Assembly (NCBI GenBank): GCA_946699065.1 | Contig: CAMPDV010000247.1 | Span: 62,001 to 126,000 of the forward strand | Reading direction: 5' to 3' | Length of the DNA stretch: 64,000 nt | Origin: Loxodes magnus | Taxonomy: Eukaryota > Ciliophora > Karyorelictea > Loxodida > Loxodidae | Shown: positions 36,192 through 48,689 of the stretch, one piece after another | Position numbering within the stretch: position 1 is the first letter of the stretch | Layout: the number at the start of each line of letters is the position of its first letter | Position numbers and translations under genes: made by a program | The notes under the pieces: generated by a model | Told to the model about the DNA's origin: nothing | What the model saw: the letters and a program-made list of their open reading frames with translations, nothing else | The model's database searches: none

Positions 36192-37263
36192 TCATCTCGA
36201 AACCCTCCACTTTCTTATCGTCTTGTCATATCCTCCCGATACCAACCATCTATTATCAGCACTCAATGCAATAGAATATATTGATTCTGTATGTCCTTAC
36301 AAAGTCTATATACACTCACCCTTATCAAAGTTCCAGATCTTGATTGTTTTATCTCTTGAACCAGAAAATATAACACTTGAATCAACACTTAACTGAAGCC
36401 TTGATATACCATCTGCATGACCTTGAAGAGTACGAATACACTAACCAGAAGAGAAGTCCCATATCTTAATATTACTGTCAACCGAACCCGATATTATATA
36501 CTTATCATCCTTAGACACTATCACCGATAAAACTCAGCCTGAATGCCCATAAAGATTTCGCGCAGGAAGTCCAGTCTTGAAATTCCAGATCTTTATAGTT
36601 TTATCCAAAGATCCCGATATAATATATTTAGAGTCATAGGAGATTACTACCGATTAAACATCAGAAGCATGTGCTGTTATAGTTCTTAGGAGAGCACCAT
36701 TGTGGAAATTTCAGATCTTTATGGTTTTATCATCAGATCCTGATATAACATATTTAGAGTCAGGAGAGATTACTACCGATTAAACTGTATCAGTATGTCC
36801 TGTTATAGTTCTTAAGAGAGAACCAGTCTATGAATTTCAGATTTTTATGGTTTTATCCCAAGATGCTGATATAATATAGTTAGAGTCAGGGGAGATTACT
36901 ACCGAGCTAACATGTAAAGTATGTCCTGTTATAGTTCTTAGGAGAGTACCTGTCTGGAAATTCCAGATCTTTATCGAATATTCAGAACATCCTGAACCTG
37001 ATATAATTCAATTCAGGTCACTTGATATGGATACCGATAAAACAGCTGAGGTGTGACCAGTGAGGATTTAGTCTAAAAAATATTCAAAAAATACCTTTAC
37101 TTTGGTCATAACTGATCTTATTTATTAGTTTTTAGTAGCATAAGTTGGGCAGAATTTCATACTTAAAATGAAGTAGAGATACTTTCCCTAGGATGTGGTT
37201 TCTCGCTCTTAGGAGTTTTCTTAAGAAAATACTTTTAGTAAATTGCTTTTCTTTTTTCTCCAT
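36192..37263 (-). CDS. Seven-bladed WD40-repeat protein
   Basis: 349 residues after removal of a 22-nt intron. ATG at 37263 (MEKKEKQFTK), TGA at 36192-36194. A short basic N-terminus precedes seven WD units, each GH-x-SVxISxDSxYIISGSxDKTIKIWNF, which would close a complete beta-propeller and serve as a protein-binding platform. The units are very alike, as in ciliate and bacterial WD arrays. Four TGA codons fall where the repeat requires or allows Trp (twice in KTIKIW, once in GHSGWVLSV, once in LNWII), while sister repeats use TGG. TAA/TAG are Gln (IRTLQGH, IQTLQGH). Partners cannot be named. This is the best-defined gene in the window. Confidence 0.93.
37073..37094 (-). other. 22-nt intron in the WD40 gene
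   Basis: Minus-strand sequence GTATTTTTTG...TTTTTTAG. Without removal, the frame from the upstream ATG misses the first WD unit. With it removed, the Lys-Asp junction leads directly into QILTGHTS. A start at the downstream ATG near 37110 would read through instead, but would lose the upstream ORF. Confidence 0.7.
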
Positions 37264-38639
37264 TTTAATTTTTATAACTTACTTCAATAACTATTTAATT
37301 AAAATAACTCCACTTAATTTTACTGACTTAATTTCAATACAATTAAACAATTAAATATTTATTAAGCATACTCATAAATATCTTGTTTCTTAAACATTGA
37401 TTTAAAAATTCTATTTTTGTCTTAAAACAAAACAAGATATTAAACTTATAGTGTACAAGCTTTTACAATTTTAATTATTTTATATCTTTTTACTTTTAAA
37501 TAAAATGATAAATTATTATATCAAAAGTTTTATAACGAAGAATTATATCCTTATTATAATAACTTTAATATGCATTTATTAATTACAACTTATTTGTGTT
37601 TTAAATCAAAGACTCTTAATAAGAAACCCTTATTTCTTTATAGACCCTTTTAAATGATAAATAAAAATGTAAAATTCTTTTAAAGCTACTGTTATTAATT
37701 ATTATTTTTCGCTTACATTTCAATCAAAAAAATAATTAATTTAAGCTTTTTGCTAATTAAAAAAAAGAAATAAAATAAGTTTCTTATTAATTAGTTTGGA
37801 TATTAAAAAACATTAAGGTATTTAAAACAAAGCCTTTTAATTTCGAATTTATAAGATAAACTCTTTTAATTGCCCATTTTCTTACTACTATTTCATTAAA
37901 ACTTTTTATTTATAAAGGTCTCTCTTAAAATAATAAACTAATATAGTTTATTACTTTTAATGCTTATTCTAAGCAAAATAGGTTATATAAATGTAATAAA
38001 TAGAAGTAGTAGAAAGTAAATATTTAAAACTAACTAGAAATGGTTGATCACTAATTTTATCTTACAATTATCAATAGTAATATTTAATTATATTATTAAA
38101 ATAAGCTTTAATATGTTTAATTATGTCTATTAAATACTTAAAATTTAATCCTTTTAGCTTTATTAGTATTAATTTAAATTTAATTTCTCTTTAATTTATA
38201 AAGATATTAGATTAGTTATAATTAATAAGTAATACATTTAGATTACTTTCTCTTTTATAGCAAACTAATATTATTTTTATTATTTATGTTATGTTTGGAA
38301 TTATCATTTCAAATTAATAATACCTAACCTATTTTACTTTATATTACACTTATTTCTTTTCTTCTATTCAAATCTATACTATATTGTTACTACTATCAAT
38401 ACTCTCTTTCTCAAAATAAGTTGTTTGTTATTAAGAAAATTTATAAGCTTTTAAGAAAGAAAAAATATGTTTACTATCTTCTATTACTATTTTCTGAATT
38501 AATAGAAAGAGTAAACTTAACATAATATGTTTCTTTGTAATAAGCATGAGATAATATAAATATTAGATTAGCTAATATAAATTATGTAAACTAAAATTAA
38601 TGCCACGAGAAATCCTAGTCTAGTTGGTTTTAGTTGCAA
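37264..38639. other. AT-rich spacer
   Basis: Contains the presumed promoter of the WD40 gene at its left end. No coding signal or repeat recognised; typical intergenic composition. Confidence 0.45.
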
Positions 38640-39260
38640 AATTAAAAAAGAATACAGTCTTTAGTAATAAGAAAGGATTTAAATAAACATAATGAAAGTG
38701 AGAAATAAATTAAACCTACAAGGTAAAAATTTTAAATCTTAAATTGAAGTTTATTTATTAAAAGATTCAAGAATATCATTTGCAATCTAGAATGAAATAG
38801 CTTCTAAATTGCAATTTTTCTGAATAAATTAAAAGAATCAATTGCAACGAAAAGACATGCTTGATATTTAAAAAATATTTAAGTTTGCAAGTAGTTACAG
38901 ATTGTATATTGAGCGTGGTTTAACAAGTGTTTCTTAAGATAAAATAGAATAGCAAAAGTTTTACAGAAGAATTAAATAATTATAGAATTCCGGTGCTTCT
39001 AAATGAAAAAAACGAAATCACTAAAATTTAATTAATCAAAGTAATAAATAAAAAAGCGGCGAATAAATGAGAATTGTTCATTTCCAAAGTGGTTGCCAAA
39101 ATGTCTACTTTGAACTTATAAAGCTAAGAATTGTCCTTTTGAAAAAAGCGAAAAAATGTAAATCCTTCTAGAACGACAAATATTCAATGGCTTTTATAAA
39201 ATCTAGATTGAAATATTAATGTGATAGTTTGATATCTAAATTTTCAAAGTAGCATAATTG
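38640..39260 (+). CDS. Coding segment of unknown function
   Basis: A plus-strand frame near 38950-39240 has clear protein character: EELNNYRIPVLLNEKNEITK, LIKVINKKAANKWELFISK and VVAKMSTLNLQSQELS. Upstream parts are plausible but in an unclear frame. No family recognised; ends undefined. Confidence 0.35.
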
Positions 39261-40379
39261 TACACACTCTTTAAGTTTTTCATTTTCTTGATTATCTTGA
39301 ATTAAAAATTTTTAGTTGTATTTACTTTTATTTTCTAAGGAATATAAAAATTGCAGTCATTTTTTCTAAATTTGCAATATCTCAGACTAAATGTTGATCC
39401 ATTCTCTAGACTATACAATAAGCATAAATTTAAATCCAAAAACTACAACAACATTCATACTTTAGTCTCTTGAAAAAATTATCTATCAAATCTTTTAAAA
39501 TTCTATCTGCTTAACTTCTCTCTTCTTCATTTAGTTCATATTACTCTAATTGATTTTCCTTATATCTCTAAGCTAAAATGAACCTAAAATATTAACTACC
39601 ACAAAAAGCATTAAAGCTAAATTTTATTTTTAAATTAGTTTAATATACTTATTAACAAATATTTTGTAAATAAAAGCTTAGAATGAAATATATTGTATAT
39701 TTAAAGGTTTAATATATCTTGTTAGTTTCTTAAGATACATAAATAAGAAGTATTATACAGAATTAGGCTATCTTTAATTAAAGATACTGAGTCTTGTAAT
39801 CTTAATAATTTATTAATTTAACTAGTAATGCTCCAATATAATAAATAATCAATTAAATACTTTAATGAATTGATTAACTCTGAGGAGAGTACTTTAAAGT
39901 TGTTTTTTGGTCAGTTTGAACTTGCTTTCTTCTCTGATCATTTCTATTTACTGCTCATTGATATGTAGTTCCTCGCTCTTACACTTAGTTTGTCTTGCTT
40001 TAACAGAAATTTTTTGAGAAGATAAAAGGGAGAAATTGAACCAGGAATTAAACTATCTTAATTGATTCATGGAAGCAAGCAGCTACTTGAAGGTAAATCT
40101 ATTTCCTAGCCTCAATATTGTAAATCTTCTAAAAAAGAATAATATGAAGTTGTCTATTTTCTTTTAGGAAAAGCTTAAAAAATAAATCTATCAAATACTT
40201 TTCATTTAAAGCTCCAGATTCTACTTATTAGGTAAGTAAATGATATACATGTTCCTTAATCCTTAAATCTTAAAGCTTAGATTGATAATTTTTATACTTT
40301 TTTCTTTGCTTTAATTCCTTTAGCTCAAACTATTCTTTCAAGAGTAGGAATTATACTATACCGCTGATGGTTTTATGAG
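39261..40379. other. AT-rich sequence, coding not resolved
   Basis: Mostly spacer-like. No motif, repeat or RNA gene identified. It may hold the 3' part of the minus-strand gene that follows. Confidence 0.3.
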
Positions 40380-41060
40380 ATTAATCTTTAAATTATATTT
40401 AGTTTCTTATCAAATCTACCCATTTATATCCAACGAGATTTGGATAAAAAGTTAACCGTCGTTTTCATTTCTATCTTTGAAGATGTGAATTTATTTTAAA
40501 TATGAATTTCATACTTGGAATTCTTTATTTTTTGTATTTCATCTTTTTCTGTTTATCAAGTATTTCTAACTACAAACATATCGCAATTCTAGTAATGAAG
40601 TTAAGTAGAAATCAGACAGCAATTTAATGTTCTCCGTAACCTTCATCGAAGAGTTCTAAATTTTTAGCAATCCTTAGAGAAATTAACATCACCAATAAGA
40701 ATCTCTCGATTGGAAATATTTTAGGCTTTCAAATATTTCTTAGATGAATTCATAGATACAACCAGCCAAACAACTAACGATAAATATGAGATTGTCCGAA
40801 TATCTCGCTTTATCTTGATTTTAAGCACATTCTTAGTGTCCATTATATTTGCTTCATTCAACATTCTCTACTTTTTACTAAAATTTGGTCTATAGAAATT
40901 GATATCTGACTCTGTCTTTTAGAGCACTGTTTCTTATTAAGATAGAATTAACTTTTCATTTTCTGACTTTTCTTTAATGCTCCTTTATTCACCATATCAA
41001 GACCTAAAGGAATTTCCAATCAACTACTTCAAGTAATATTTTAAGCTTCACATATTACTA
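40380..41060 (-). CDS. Probable membrane protein of unknown function
   Basis: Minus-strand reading gives KEKSENEKLILSQQETVLQ, DINFYRPNFSKKQRMLNEA, KRDIRTISYLSLVVWLVVS (a hydrophobic helix), NREILIGDVNFSKDCQ, then after a frame change near 40650 LELFDEGYGEHQIAVWFLLN and FYPNLVGYKWVDLIRN. Residue balance (D, G, P, H present) supports coding. The frame change could be a small intron or an indel. Family not recognised. Confidence 0.4.
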
Positions 41061-42189
41061 GTTTAGACTAAGCTTTTTATTAGATCTACCTATTTTGAGT
41101 CTACTCAACTGATTACTATTCAAACGTAATAACCTAATTACACCTCCCTTACTATAACTACAAATATTGAAAAACCTTAACATACTTAAAAGAAGCTTTA
41201 GCTTCTTATTTTAATAGCAACTTATTTTAACCTAAATAGACAAATACTTAGATATTACAGTAGCAAGGATATAAGATTAACAATCTAGCTTTAATTAACT
41301 AATCACTATATCCTAATTTTAATAGCTGAGCATTATTATATTACAGTTAATAAGACTACTAGCAACCCTTTATTTTAACAAAGCAGGCTATTAGTATTAT
41401 ATATTTAGTAGCTTTAATTTAAAGACTATAAGAGATATACTTATAGCATTTAAATAATTGTCTAACATGTATCTTAGTAATAGCACATCTATATACTACT
41501 GTAGAACTTTTAAGTTATAAGTGGAAATAGTTATTATGCTTAATTTATTATATGTTTGGTTATTAAGCAAAATAATGCTAAAAAGGCTAAATTTTTTGAA
41601 AAAACTAATAAAAAAATTTGATTCTTCAAACTAAATCCTGGAATAGAAATTCTATGAATTTTGGAATTTTTGCAAAGATTTACCCAATGGGTGGAAAATT
41701 CTAAAAAACATTAAATGATTATTTCTTTTATCCATAGGCTATTAGCAAACAGACTTGGATAATATTGTTATACGACTTAATAATTATAATAGGTTAGATA
41801 AAAAGAGAAGACTAGTAAGATTCTTAAGAAATAATATAACTAGGAATAAAGCTTAAATAGCAATTCCCTTTTGAGGGTTTCTTATGTTTACTAGCTAATA
41901 AGTATCGAATAGCATTTATTTGATGATTATAAACTTGATAGTGCTCGTTTAATATAATATAGAGAAGATATTAAAACACTTTGTTAAAATTAATAATTAG
42001 TTAAACTTAAATAAGTAAAAATAATAATAGAAAAGGAAGATTTATGATTTGCTATTAAGCTTCTTTTATTAATTATAAACTTAATTAATTAATATTAGAA
42101 ATATATTAGGCCAGGTAACAGGACAAAAATTACTATGACTAGAAGAATGTAGTTTTAGCAAGATTTTTGCTTAATAAAAGTGAGCAAAT
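41061..42189. other. AT-rich sequence
   Basis: Continuation of the next minus-strand frame is possible down to about 41600 (no TGA there), but the composition is spacer-like and no motif is seen. Confidence 0.3.
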
Positions 42190-43060
42190 AATAGAGTTGC
42201 ATTAAGATCGTCTTCTCTTACTCTTCTGATGTTTCCTTCTCGAAATTAATAAGGATAATTTTATTTTTCTGATATTTAGTTTCTGTTTTTTTCCTGAATT
42301 GTAGCATCTAAGGGTTTATCACCTTGACAATTATGTAAACCTTTCAGAAATTTATTTTTTTCTTCTTTATTTTAGCTCTCATTTACTAATAAAAAGAATG
42401 CTTTAGAAATCTGTACCTTAGATAGTAAATTCTACCTATCTCTGCCTATTCCTTCATATCTTGTGTATGCATAATTGTTTAAGCTCTGTGTTATTCCGTA
42501 ACTTTTTATACTCTTCTAAATAGTCAAAGTTAGTTTCAATTACCTTTCTAGAAGTTATGCAAAGAAAGCCTGTCTACTTTCTCAGCTTTTACTCAAAAGA
42601 ATGTTAATTTCTTCAATAATTTTCTTTCTGTATTTATAATATCACTATTCATTCTATTATCTGTTGCTAACTTCTTTGGCTTCACTTTATTTATTGGCAA
42701 TCTTTTCTGGATTAATGTGGATAATAATATTTTGCTTTAAAAACTTTTTACTGCAAATTTAATGGTTTTCTTTGGTTTATTCATTCAGTTTTATTCTTAA
42801 TAGAGCAAATTTTCTTTTAAAGAGCTCAAATTTTTTCATTGATTGCTACATTTTTTAGAGTCTTATCTTGCTAACATATTAATATTGTCTCTTCATTATA
42901 CCAAGAAACCTTTGGCTTTCTTCTCATTTGGTATAAAATTCAAATCTGCTTACAGTTCCACAAAAGATTCTCAGTCAGTTAGTAAATTTACCTTTGAAGC
43001 TATTTATTCTCTCATCCAATTTTTAGAAGAGCCTCAATATCTACTATAAGCATAGTTCAA
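42190..43060 (-). CDS. Coding segment of unknown function
   Basis: One minus-strand frame stays coherent for about 870 nt: FQKLDERINSFKGKFTNWL, RFEFYTKWEESQRFLGIMKR, MQQSMKKFELFKRKFALL, FLKGLHNCQGDKPLDATIQE and NYPYQFREGNIRRVREDDLN. It is rich in Lys, Phe and Gln. A different frame is also protein-like near 42950. No family recognised; ends undefined. Confidence 0.35.
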
Positions 43061-44488
43061 AGATCAAATCAAAAATTTAATTTCTATTTTTATTTCTTTT
43101 TCTTACAGCTGAAATCATAAGTAAATTAAGCCAGGATGCTACAATCTTCAGTGTCTTTATTTTTTATTCTATAAAATTAAGAAAGCCAAATTTTATTTAA
43201 AAAATAGATTTAAGTAGCTCAAAAAGTAGATCTAATAGCTTTAGTTTATTGAAGGAATATCTTTAATTAAATACATTAAACTACAATAATAATAAAAACT
43301 AGAAATTTAGCTTTATAGACTAAAATGAGAAGCATATTTTTTAATTACTAAGAGATGTAGACTAGAATATTATTTTATATATCGACTCATTTAAAAGGCT
43401 AAACATTTAAAATTACAAGAAAGATATGAATGTCTAAAAGTACGTTATGCATAATCCAACTGACTTTATGATTTCATTTATCTTATCTGATATTTTGGAA
43501 GCATATACAATCATCTTTCGTATCAAAAGTTATTTAATCAAATTCCATTCAAATTTACTTTATTTAATGTATTGCTGACAATAGATCTAAGATTATCTAT
43601 CAATGCGTTTATTAATGAATGAATCTCTGTTAATTTCTAGTTTTCCAGCAATCCTTTGAACTAATATAACGAAGCTAATTAATAGTTTTCTCTTTTCTTT
43701 CTATTTTCCTTTAATTTGCCAACATAGCTTCTTATCCTTCAAATCATCTCTCCATTCTCATTAAATGTGTATTTTCTAAGTTCATTAGATTGCTTTAAAC
43801 TAATTAACTTCATCCTATTATCTTATTAGGTGGCTAATATTAGATGCTCATGTTATAATTATATATAAAGCTATGCTAATGCTTCATTATAAGTATATAT
43901 CCTATCTTATTAATAAAAGTGTAAGTTTTTAGTTTTAATTGATCACCTTTCTTAAAATAAAAATAGTGTTAACTTATTTATTTATTTGCTTAAGACAAAG
44001 ATACATAAGTTTTGAGCCTTATGTTTGAATATTCTTAATTAAGTATATCTTGCAATACTTTACTATAAGCTCTCTACATAAATAAAAACATTACTTTACT
44101 TATAATTTACTTATGAACATTAAAGTCAGTTTCATAGTATCTGACTTTTCATAATATTAGCAAGATATTTTCTTATATCAGTATAGCTTATAGAAATTTA
44201 TTGGATGAGTATATCCTTATTTAATATACTGCTAAGACAAATCTTCTATAATATTTCCTTTTTTTGCACTAAGATATATTTTACTTTCCTAGAGTATATC
44301 TATTTAACGCTCTTCAATTTTTCAAACATTTTCCAACTATTTGGCTTTTTAATAAATTATACTTGCTTAATTGATTCATTTACTTTTGATTTGACTTATT
44401 ACCTTTAGTTTCTTTAAGTGCTTTTTAATTAGGATCTATTTGGTTTCTTAACTTTTAATATAACTAATAAATTTACAAAAGTGAATAT
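43061..44488. other. AT-rich spacer
   Basis: No supported gene. Ends at the target-site duplication of retroposon copy D. Confidence 0.35.
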
Positions 44489-45450
44489 ACTTCTAGACTT
44501 TTAAATTTAAATTTAAATTAAAGTGTTAAAGAAGGATCGTCTACTTAAAAGCTTCCTACTTCCCTATCCAACCAATAGGAACTTGATCTCTAGGTGGTCT
44601 TCTCCTCCCTTCACTGTCAAGTTTTCGGAATGGTTGTCTCTTCATATAGCTTGCTTTCTTCTTATAAATTTCTCCATTCCTGGTTGGGTAAAATTAGGTT
44701 AGGTCATTCCATATTTTCTATTAAATCTTCTTTCTCTTCCAGCATCGTCTCCATAGGTGGTCTGTTCTCCTGCAGATGTAACATTTTTTCCTAAAATATT
44801 TCTCTTTAGTTTGCTCAATTGGCTTATTATTCTCTTATTCGATCTCCATTGGGATAGATTGCATAGCCTATTATTTTACACTTGTCTCTAATTTTTCCAA
44901 TTTGATATGAATATTTTCATTCGATTCGTATAATTGTTCTAGCTGCCTATCGAATTCGTCAATTCTGATATTCATTGCAGCCTGGTTTAAGTTTCTAGGA
45001 GCATGGGCTTCCTCATCTTCTAAATGCTCTTGCTGTTCTTAAGCTAGTTCTTCAATATGTTTTTCCAGATCTTTATTTTTTCCTATTAATGCTAAGATAA
45101 GCTTAGCCATTTCCTCCTTCGTCATTCCTAAGATTTGTTCTTTATTGAGATCTCCGAGGTCCATGTAGGGGTTGAATGTCCTAATCTAGGCCTGAAAGTT
45201 ACTAATCTTTTGCTTCTTGGGAAGGTCCTCAGTCGATATTGTTGCATGTTAGTGTTTCTAGGGTTGTCTGGGGGTGTTGTATAGAGTTGCTCCTATATGG
45301 TTTAAGAAGAAGGTTAGGTATTGGAAGATGACATGTGGTGTTTAGAAATTTAGGTTTCCTGCTTCCTCTCTTCCTTTTTAGCTTAGAAAGAGGTGGTATA
45401 GAAGCCCTTTTTGAAACCTTCTACCATATTTTTTATCACTTCTAGACTTT
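44489..45450 (-). mobile_element. ORF1-only retroposon, copy D, with 13-bp target-site duplication
   Basis: Flanked by ACTTCTAGACTTT at 44489-44501 and 45438-45450. On the minus strand it begins ATGGTAGAAGG and ends with a (TTTAAA)n-like tail. It is closely similar to copy E (53641-54631). The ORF contains MDLGDLNKEQILGMTKEEM, a coiled coil, the knuckle C-Y-I-C-RRTD-H-LWRR-C and FYPTRNGEIYKKK. Compared with E the leader has five rather than six C in one C-run, shifting the frame. There is also an extra A near the 3' end, and the E-type stop is missing. D is therefore a damaged copy, or its protein starts at the internal Met. Confidence 0.85.
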
Positions 45451-46987
45451 AGAGTATCAATTTATGTTCCAATTTGCCAGATTTTTTAATAAGTAAGCTT
45501 CTAAATTACTTAAAGTGAATTTACTCTTGGATTAGTTTTATACTTCCTTTATTATATGCTAGCTTCTCTTTTTCTATTAATCATATACCTTTTTATTATA
45601 CTCAATCCTTTAGTTACATTTATTGATCCCAAATGATCCTTATAATCTATCTTTCTTAGATCATTTATTTGGAGATGTATTGAAATAGAAAGCTTTTAAT
45701 TATTCAGTTTAATTTGATTATAGTTAATAATTAAATGCAGCAAAACAATGTTGACTATCTTAGATTTATCTCCCTTTAAGGAATTTTATATATTGACTTC
45801 ATCGGATTCTACTCAATAATATCGAAAAATAAAATTAAGAAAGCTATAAGTATGAAATTTGAATAATTTATGACTCTATAAAGCTAATTCTTCAATCCTT
45901 GATTACAACTTGTATTATCATTATTTTCACTACTTTCTTATCTTACAACTGGCAATATTCCAAACATATAAAAGGTTTCTTTAATAACATTAAGATTAAG
46001 TTTAAGTATCTAGTTGGAACTCTTTATTCAATAGTTCAGCTATTATTAAATACAAGTTTCTTCCTCTTATTCTTGAATTACTTGCTTTCAAAACTTTCTG
46101 CATTAGCTCCCTTTAATTTTATATTTACAAGCTTTTCCTAAGGTGAATTACTTTATATACACCTCTTATCTTTCAGTTTTAACTACAAATTAAATTTATA
46201 TTTACTACATTATTCAGCTATAAGTCTAGCCTTCTTTTTATTAAACTAATAACTTAAATTAGTAGACAATAATATCTTAATTAATCTTAGTGTAGCGTTT
46301 TGATAACTTGAATAGATCTTTTAAATACTAGAACTTAGAGAAATTTTTATGTTTTGAAAAAATATTTAAAATGATAAATTGGAGTTTGGATTAGATATCA
46401 TTAATATGTCTAGAAACATATTCTCATATAAACCTGGTATAAAATATTTTTTCAACAAACTTAATTTACTTCTGCAATATAACGAGCTATCGCTTTGATA
46501 TCTTTATCTTTTCTCTCTAACTTGTATACACTTTTGACTCAGCCTGCGTTTTTTCTGTTTTAATTAAAATATAATGATATTAAATCCAATCTCCAGTAAA
46601 AAGGAGTATGAATTCCAGTTTCCTTTGTATTATAGCTTTATATATAACCCATAAATAGAGGACATATTTATATGCTTATTTGATTCAGTGGTATTTGCAT
46701 TAACATTTTTAGTATATAATCTTAGCTTTTTATTTATACTGAATAGAAATGTCTTCTTTACTTTTTACTCTTCTTAATTAATTTCACTCTTTCTTTGGTA
46801 TTGCGTAGCTATTTTTACGATTTCATAAGAAAGTATAATTTTTGCATTATTTTAGAGTTACTTTTGAAAGTTCTATATCTTACTATCTAATATTCATAAG
46901 TATTATACAGCTTAAAAAAGATAGAAACTCTCTTTAGAGGTTTTCTCAATGACTGTTTTCTTGTGCACTCTTTCCATAAGGTTTAAC
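45451..46987. other. AT-rich spacer
   Basis: Separates retroposon copies D and C. Hydrophobic plus-strand frames exist near 45900-46140 but are not distinguishable from chance. Confidence 0.35.
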
Positions 46988-47850
46988 TATTACTCTTCTA
47001 TAATAATAATAATATGAACTAAAAGTTAAGTGTTTAGAGTTCCCTGGGCTTCCAACCAGTTTTGCTCCTCCATTTTTTTATACGTGGATGTATACCACGA
47101 CCTCTTTTTGTATGGTGGAGATTACCACGGATGATTTTCAGTGTTTCTTATGTTCAATTTCTGCCTGTATATACCAGTTTTAGTTAATCATAATTTTTTA
47201 ATATTTCTTCACATTCTTTTTTCTTCTGATATTTTGAATTTTTTTCATTTTTGACATTGCCGCAAAATGTGATTATCTTAATTGCAGTATCAACATTTCT
47301 TCTTTTGATTTTACACATATATTTTTTAAAAGATTTTTTATTCAATTTTTCAATTCTCTTTATTATACTTGTATCTAGAGTTAAATCATTTTAATTATTT
47401 TTTTCTTATTTTTAGAAAGGAGCATTTTCAATGTCCATTTTTTGAGCTTATTTAAAGTTTGATTAAGACTATTCATATAATTACTGTTCTGTAACCAAAT
47501 TGTTTTAGATTAATTGCCGTCTTAATATCAGTAGTTCGTTGTTTTAGTCATCTATATTATTCATAAGTTCTCTGATTTTTTCTCCTTGATTATAAATAAC
47601 TTCCTCATAATTAGATTCTTACTTCCTCATTTTTTGTAGTAGATCTTACATTTGTGGGTCATTGTCAGATTTAGATTCATTCATTTCAACTGTTCCGATC
47701 ATAATTTTTCCTTCAGGTGAAGAACTTAAAAGCTCTTTCTTTAGTTATTTTTTCAATAATTCTCTAGTGGCTTTCTTTTTAGCGCTTTTAATTTGGTTTC
47801 TTGAAAGTCGAATGTTTTGCTCCATTTTTTCCAGTATTGCTCTTCTATAA
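46988..47850 (-). mobile_element. ORF1-only retroposon, copy C, with imperfect 16-bp target-site duplication
   Basis: Bounded by TATTACTCTTCTATAA (46988-47003) and TATTGCTCTTCTATAA (47835-47850), one mismatch, so an older insertion. (TAA)n tail at the low end. ORF from the ATG at 47825: MEQNIRLSRNQ, conserved YNQGEKIRELMNNIDDQNNE, the knuckle C-W-Y-C-NQDN-H-ILRQ-C (W is TGA), then M-W-R-N-I-K-K-L-W and GIYRQK. One frame change lies just before the knuckle. A stem CGTGG/CCACG near 47090 matches that of copy A with a different loop. Confidence 0.8.
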
Positions 47851-48689
47851 ACTGAAATTCATTGATTAAAGTTGAAAGATTACTAAGATCTAAACTCAGC
47901 ATTTGCTCCCTTTCTTGGCTTTTGAGTAATTTACATCTTCTACCTAAACAATTTTTTAGTTTTAGCATATAAAGAAAATTCTTTCTCTTTAAATGTTTAA
48001 GTATTATTTAAATTGGAAGAGTAAATGAATTATAGGTACTAGACTTTTTTGGCATTGTAAGTAAGTTTTAATTAGCGTTTAGTTTTAATTTAGATTTGTC
48101 TTTTTGTCTTTATGTTATACTTTTTTTCTTTCTAATAATATTTTTGATTCCTTTTTATCTCTTAAATTTATTAAATTCCGAATGGAGACTTATTAACTAA
48201 TATTAAAAATTGTTTCAATTATTTTCTTTTTAATTATCTAAGAAAATTGTTATTTAATCGCTTCTTTTTCGAATATAGGTCATAGTAAAATTAAATAATT
48301 ATAAAAAATAAATAAATAATTTTCTTTCTGCTTTGGCTCTTTAAGATTTCTATGGGTTTTTAAATTTTTCTCTAGTCATGTTTATTTTTATTTTTTCTTC
48401 AAAAAATGTCTTTTCCAAAAAAGCCTTTATTTTAAATTATCTTCTCTTATGTATCATAGTTGAAGCCTTTATCTTATTTCCGGCTCTTATTATAAAAAAG
48501 ATAAATTTATAGAAAGATTAAATTAAGAAAAGAGATGGATATGAGAATGAGACTGATTCTTTTTTAAATTATAATAAATTAGTCTATAAAATAGGTTTGT
48601 AATATTTTACAATCATGAGTTTATATTTACTTTCTTAATTTTTCTTAAAAAGTTCAGTTTTCGTATGATTTTTAGAATTTTTATTCTCT
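47851..48689. other. AT-rich sequence between retroposons
   Basis: T-rich on the plus strand. No motif recognised. It could contain remnants of older insertions. Confidence 0.3.
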
